Part shown: piece by piece, positions 58,550 through 64,000 of the stretch | Position numbering within the stretch: the first letter of the stretch is position 1 | Layout: every line of letters starts with the position of its first letter | Assembly (NCBI GenBank): GCA_029531795.1 | Contig: JAPEIS010000011.1 | Span: 310,001 to 374,000 of the forward strand | Reading direction: 5' to 3' | DNA: 64,000 bases | From: Sclerotinia nivalis | Lineage: Eukaryota > Ascomycota > Leotiomycetes > Helotiales > Sclerotiniaceae | Notes under the pieces: model-generated | The model's input: only the letters and a program-made list of their open reading frames with translations | Told to the model about the DNA's origin: nothing | Database searches by the model: none | Program-made: the position numbers and the translations under genes

Positions 58550-61290
58550 TACTCAATCAAAATCAAAGGGAAAACTCTAGGCCCTGATGATATTATTCAA
58601 GAAATTATTATCCGGATTTACAAAGCAATCCCAAAAGAATTCTTTATACTTTTTAGCAATCTAATCAATCTAGAGTATCACCTTTCTTGTTGGAAACAAG
58701 TTATAGAAGTTATTCTCAAAAAACCTTCGAAATCAGATTACAGTATACCAAAAGTATATAGAGTTATCATATTATTCAATTGTTTAGACAAGATTAGTGA
58801 AAGAATTCTAACTCAAAGATTTAGCTATCTAGCGAAAACAATGAAATTACTTTATTATATATAAATGAATAGAAAACAAAAGAAATCAGCAATCGATATA
58901 ATAATCCTACTTATTATCGAAATCGAAAAGAATACTAAAATCAAAAAGAAAACTTCAGTTTTCTTTCTAAATATTAAAAACACTTTCGATTATATATTCA
59001 AGAATTGTTTTTTAGATATATACAAGAATCTAAAACTCCCGATCAATCTTATTATTTGGATTTCATCATTTTTGAAAAACAGGTTACTCAAATTCTCATT
59101 CGATAATCAAACAGAAACCTTCAAATTAATCAATACTGGAATTCTACAAAGAAGCTCTATTTTACTAATCCTTTTCTTAATCTATATTCGAGACCTTTTC
59201 CAATCGAATTCGATGGATATCTTTTGTATATAGATGATATAGCCTTAATCATATATTCAACAAGTTAGAAAAAGAATATCCTTTCCTTTGAAAAAGCAAC
59301 TCAGCAAATCTATATTTTAGATGAAAAGAATACTATTCAATTCGATTTAGCTAAAACAAAACTCATGTATTTCTTTACATCCAAATACATCAAAGATGCC
59401 TCAATCAAATTTCCAAATTCCGAAATTGTACAACCTTCAATACTAATAAGATAATTAAGAATATAGTTCGATTCTGGCCTCAATTTTAAGCAATATATTT
59501 CAATCCGAATTACTTAAACTAAAGCAGCATTTTATCGAATAACCAGATTAGTTAATATAGAAAAAGAGCTCAGCTTTAAAGCATTAAGACAATTATACAT
59601 AGCCTATATAATCAATATAGCCGATTACAGATCAATTATATAATGAAAAAATCAAGCATCATTCAAAAAGATCCTTCAATCACTTCAGAACCTTGCTTTT
59701 CGAAAGATCTTAGAAGTCTTCAAAACCTCACCAATCAAATCAATAGAAATAGAAACTGTATTATACCCCTCAAAAATCAGATTAAATACTGAAATCAGAT
59801 AATATATCTTCAGATTATTAAAAATCTCGCCTTCTCATCCAATCAATATAATCATTCGAAAATTAGTTATCGAAAAAGCAGATCTAAATTTAATAACAAC
59901 CCCTTAAAGAAAATTACCAAAGCCTATACAATTCAAGAAAATTATAAGTTCAATCGAAGAAGATTTCGATCCTTCTATTCTAAAGAAAATCGATCATTTT
60001 TATTTCCTTTTGTGGAAGAAAGATACTCTATATAAAATCAATATTAGCAAATTACCTAAAAAAGAAATAGCAATCATTTACAATCTAGTCTTCAAATATA
60101 AAGGCAAAAATACTATTGTGATTTATACAAATACCTCCTCAACTTTGGAAGAAATTGGAATAAGCATCGGAATCATTGTTATCTCAATCAATAACCAAAT
60201 TTCCTATAAGGAAACTTTTAATATTAATGTAAATCAATTGATATACAATGAAGAGCTTTTTGGAGTCACCAAAGTGATCGAATATACTAATTCTATAGTC
60301 TAATCGAGCAACAAATTCAAAATCTATTCAGATAATCAAACCAAACTATATCGATTGAGAATATCATCCGATACCCCTAATCAAACTTGCCAAATCAGAA
60401 CAATCAAAACAACAGAATCTCTTATACTGTGAAAGAGGTAGGTCGAGATACGTGCGTCCCGATAGCACGCTGCGAGGGGGAATAGGATACGAACTGATCA
60501 GACTACATTGTATAAACTTCGAATAGTAGAACTAATGTGAATAACAATGGGTTGGGGGTTGTATACAGTGGGTATGCAAAAAGACTAGTGAAAACGATTG
60601 ATTATGCTAGAAGGGAAGGCAAAGCCTTCTCCTTATATTTAACTACGAAGGATCATGTGACCTAATGCCTATGAACTAGCTACGTATGTGGCCCTAGCAA
60701 TCTAACTTTCTCACAATACAAAAGAGAACCGAAATCTCATTCAATTAAATTCCGGGATATACCTCAATAGAAAGAAACAAACTAACCAATACTTTAATAA
60801 AAAAAACTACAAAATTAAAATTATCATCTAACGAAACTAATTTCATCTTTTTAGAAATAAAGATCAAAAGAACAAAAGATCAAGAATGAAAAATCCTCTT
60901 CAATTCAATCAATTCAAATTATTCAAAATCATACCCTTGGAAAATTGATTCGAAAATCGAAACCCCAGAAAATACCAAAAGAAACTATATCAGTGCCTTA
61001 TTTCAGTTCAAAATCAGACATAACTATTTCAAATCATACCTAAAACATTTCGGAATTATATCAAACAACAATTGCAAATACAGAAAAAGGAAAACTCCTA
61101 ATCATCTTCTCCTCAATTGCCCTATATACAAATCATCAAGAAATATACTCAAGAAAAACAACCCTACCTTACGATTAACTATAAAATACCTACTTCACAC
61201 CAAAACAAGAATCATTAAAACCCTCGAATTCATCGAAACAACGAAAATAATCACTAGATCATAGCACCTCACTAGATTGCAAGAAGAAGA
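58550..61290 (+). pseudogene. LINE D ORF2 remnant: RT, RNase H
   Basis: RT motifs: KTLGPDDIIQEII, KPSKSDYSIPKVYRVIILFN, FFLNIKNTFDYI and GILQRSSILLILFLIYIRDL (58865-59233). A one-base frameshift near 59190-59215 precedes the active-site box YIDDIALI (about 59228). RNase H is at 60010-60303 (IYTNTSSTLEEIG, ELFGVTKVIEYT) and, after the solo LTR, NSGIYLNRKKQTNQYF. The C-terminus runs to about 61290. Many stops. Confidence 0.87.
60428..60715 (+). repeat. solo LTR inside LINE D
   Basis: 288 bp of clearly higher GC than the LINE around it. Starts TGTGAAAGAG and ends CTTTCTCACA, an inverted terminal repeat. Flanked by ATAC on both sides (60424-60427, 60716-60719). TATATTTAA lies at about 60635. The LINE RNase H reading resumes beyond it. 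Probably left by recombination between LTRs of a later insertion; its parent element is not in the window. Confidence 0.85.
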
Positions 61291-61331
61291 AGAAGAAGAA
61301 GAAAGAGATCAATTAGATGAACTCGACTAGA

Positions 61332-61427
61332 TTGATCAAATTTGGTCAATTTGATCAATTTGGTCAATTTGGTCAATTTTGGTCAATTTGGTCAATTTGG
61401 TCAATTCAATTAACCAAATTGACCAAT
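61332..61427 (+). repeat. (TTTGGTCAA)n repeat in the LINE D 3' region
   Basis: Nine-base units TTTGGTCAA / TTTGATCAA, about ten copies, ending in inverted TTGACCAATT. A shorter version (two or three units) is in LINE 1 at about 11440-11476, so copy number varies between members. Confidence 0.8.
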
Positions 61428-61712
61428 TACCCCCCCTCTTCAAAAAACAACCATTCCAATTCGAATTATATTACATTTCATTTGTTATTTTCCTTATTAT
61501 ATATAATAATATTGATAAGGAGGGTTTTTGAACCCCAGGATTAGTTTTCACTTCCCCCACTCAATTAAGAGATAGAGATCAACTCCATCGATTTAACTCT
61601 GTACTTGCTATAATCGCTAGGCCAGCATATTACCATTTATTATTTATTAGAAGCTTATAAAGCTTCTAGCCGTCTTAGATAGTCTTAGACTCAGTGTAGA
61701 CGTTAATTAAAT

Positions 61713-64000
61713 CAATCAATAGGAAACGAAATAAAAGTATAATCTCAATAGAAAATATAAGAAACAACGAAAACAAAAACTTCTTATACAAAAACTTTGA
61801 AAACCCTGAAAACTATTGAATCCGATGTTCAATCAACAGGATTTGCCCCTTTTAAGGATAGGGGGATTTTTGTAATCAAAGCAATAACGAAGACAAAGGA
61901 CTATCGAGTTCTAATTATAGCTAATTTCAATACTCTACTAATCCGCAAAAACCTTTATATCTTAAAGCAGGCATTGTAAATTGTGATTATTGATATTTTG
62001 AAAGATAAAATGCTGGATATTACTTTTATTTGTACCAATTGGGCGATTTGGATAAACTCGAAGGAAATCAGGAATATTTTCCTTTTACAATATAATATTG
62101 AATATATCCAAAAGGAATTCGATTGTAATAAAATCATTATATCGAAGATTTGATATTTCTATCGAATTATAGAAGTCCTAAAAACGATTCAAGGTTTTCA
62201 AAACAAAGAATCTGTTATTGAATCCCTTTTTATGAATGAAATTCGATATCAAATCAAACAAATCCTAATATAATGTTTTTCTATTGAACTCAATCACGAT
62301 TTCTCAATTAGGATATAGATTATTCATTTCAGGATATCAATCTCAATGTTCTGGGTATTCGAAGTATTTGTTTTATTACAAATATTATTTAAGAAATCCA
62401 AATTTGAATTCTACAAAGTTGATTATTAAAAGTATTGTAATATTCGTTACTATTACAAAACTTTTAAGTGTAACAATTGTAGTATATTAATTATATTGTA
62501 TAATAGGTTTGTTTATATTTAATACATCAAATCTGCGAAGTATATAAGCTATTGAGGATTTTATTTGATAGATTATCTTCAATATTTGATTATTTCTAAA
62601 GTTGTAAATAGAAAGGTAATTAAATATCTATTCTAGTAAACGAAAAAGATATATATTATAATTATATTAATACAAATATCCTTTTTTACAACAACTTCAT
62701 TAATGATGACTATCAAAATCCTGTTCTTTTTGTTTATAGCAAATACAGCAATAATAATTCACAAGAATACTAAACTCCTTTCTCGAGATAATATCGGAAG
62801 AACCCCGAAGCAATATTGTAAAGCAACTTCGATTGATTTACTCAACCTTGTTGTTCTTTCAATTAATAATCTCATTTCTATTAGCAGAAATACAGATAGT
62901 AGTATAGATATCTCCTCGATCGAATATTAGAATACCCTTACAAGTATTATAACAAAAATTGCAATATCTGTTTACAGATCATAATCGAATAGATCAATAC
63001 AGGAAAATCGAATTTAATTCATATAATAATTCTACAATTCTTCTTTGAAGAAAGTATCGATATATTCTATATATAAGAATCTTATTTTGTTTTAGATATA
63101 AAAATCTAAAACCATTTATCTTTCGATTGTTATACGTTGTTAAGGAGTTGAGATAGAGAAAAAAAACAGATTTGGAAAATCGAAAAGCCTAGAATAATGA
63201 TATATATTAGAAAAAATCCAGGATTTGTTGTATAACAATATAAGGATAAAGAAGATCAGAATATCCTTTGATTCGAAATCAACAGTATTCAAGTAATCAA
63301 TATTTATAAAGAACCCAATACTCTAAAAATCATCGAATATATAATACAATAACAATATTCCCCCAAAAGTATTATAGAGAGGGATTTCAATATAAAAAAT
63401 GAATTATTTGAATTAGATATTATATCAACGAATCAAAGGCAAACGTTTGTAGATTAATCTACGAATAGCGGAATGGATTATATTGAAACAACAGAAATTC
63501 CTATTCATTTTGTAGGATATACAATCGATTTTATCTTCTTCAATATCTTTTTTGTTGAAACAACAATTCGATCGGATTTATATTATAGTTTCGATCATGA
63601 AATCCAGATTAAAATTTTTCCAATACAAAACCAAACTTTTAAGATCGTTTTAAAAAACAGAGTATTTGAAAACAATCTTCCCAAATTGTTTAGTATTATT
63701 CAAAACGAAATCGTTGGTTTAACGGATCCGGTTTTATACCTCAGTATTGAGGAATTGAATCAAACAATAATAAACTTCTAAGAGAATCTAAAAAGAAGTA
63801 TCAAATTGATTAGTATTTCTAGAAAGAATATAGATCAATCAATTTCTTAATAGATAGCAGATTGTTTTGATATATATAAAACGTTCCTTCGAGTATATAC
63901 AAAACTATCAAAGCTAGATTATATCTATAGGGAGTTCGATAGTATTATACAAAAAGCAAAGAGAATATATTGGAAACAACGAATAGATAATATCAAAGAT
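61713..64000 (+). mobile_element. LINE copy E, 5' part: ORF1-like region and endonuclease
   Basis: Runs to the window edge. 61797-62270 resembles a LINE ORF1 body (for example TGFAPFKDRGIFVIKA, NWAIWINSKEIRN), then a Cys-bearing stretch near 62470 that could be a decayed knuckle. From about 63390 the endonuclease C-terminal half is readable: RDFNIKNELFE, then 63473-63781 with ATIRSDLYYSFDHEIQI (the SDH motif, now FDH). The RT linker (QKAKRIYWKQRI) follows at the edge. Many stops. The left edge directly follows LINE D and is approximate. Confidence 0.72.

Larger units (their letters stand above)
58508..61712 (+). mobile_element. 5'-truncated LINE copy D, with solo LTR
   Basis: Same family as LINE 1 at 9870. 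It starts inside the reverse transcriptase, continues through RNase H and ends with the family's 3' terminus (CTTCTAGCC...CAGTGTAGACGTTAATT) and a short AATC tail. A solo LTR interrupts it at 60428. The left edge is approximate; no clear target duplication was found. The 90 bp between element Y and this LINE are unassigned. Confidence 0.85.

Noticed and set aside
1..64000. CRISPR array, rRNA or tRNA gene
   Set aside because: No regular spaced repeats, and no sequence that folds as a tRNA or matches rRNA, was recognised; the composition and introns are fungal.

Overview
This is a window from a filamentous ascomycete (Pezizomycotina) genome. Two ordinary-composition genes carry short GT...AG introns or compact single exons, while the repeats are very AT-rich, and their stop codons fit C-to-T change at CpA (CAA/CAG to TAA/TAG, TGG to TGA/TAG). 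That is the mark of repeat-induced point mutation (RIP). No tRNA, rRNA or CRISPR array was recognised. The species cannot be named from the sequence alone.

Left edge, 1-4380 (minus strand): the 5' half of a Ty1/copia retrotransposon with an LTR, a half-tRNA(iMet)-type primer-binding site and an uninterrupted gag-pol frame that runs off the window. It shows little RIP damage.

Gene-bearing island, 4381-19544: a RING-H2 protein gene (5413-6276), a 5'-truncated LINE with a 14-bp target duplication (9870-11773), long pyrimidine-rich intergenic DNA with a (TAATATC)15 array, a three-exon alpha/beta hydrolase gene (15768-16810, minus), a 444-bp TA-flanked MITE (17075-17518) and a metallo-beta-lactamase-fold gene broken by one stop at codon 6 (17891-18757).

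Repeat block, 19545-64000: nothing but mobile elements, many nested. A near full-length Tad-like LINE (copy A, 19560-25311) is followed by a partial relative of the MITE. A minus-strand Ty3/gypsy element X (about 25.6-33.1 kb) contains a 788-bp near-palindromic foldback element and a 5'-truncated LINE (copy F, 17-bp target duplication). A second minus-strand gypsy element Y (33079-58418) is split by a plus-strand gypsy element Z (35300-53796, TATAT duplication). Z's 3' LTR is in turn split by two head-to-tail LINEs, B and C, of the same family as A; a 13-bp target sequence occurs three times around them. To the right lie LINE D (about 58.5-61.7 kb), which contains a 288-bp solo LTR, and the 5' part of LINE E, cut by the window edge.

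The layers give relative ages: X before F and the foldback element; Y before Z; Z before B and C; D before the solo LTR. LINE C and the copia element are the least decayed. All identifications rest on motifs read from translations; no database search was run. Element edges are exact where a target duplication is visible and approximate elsewhere.
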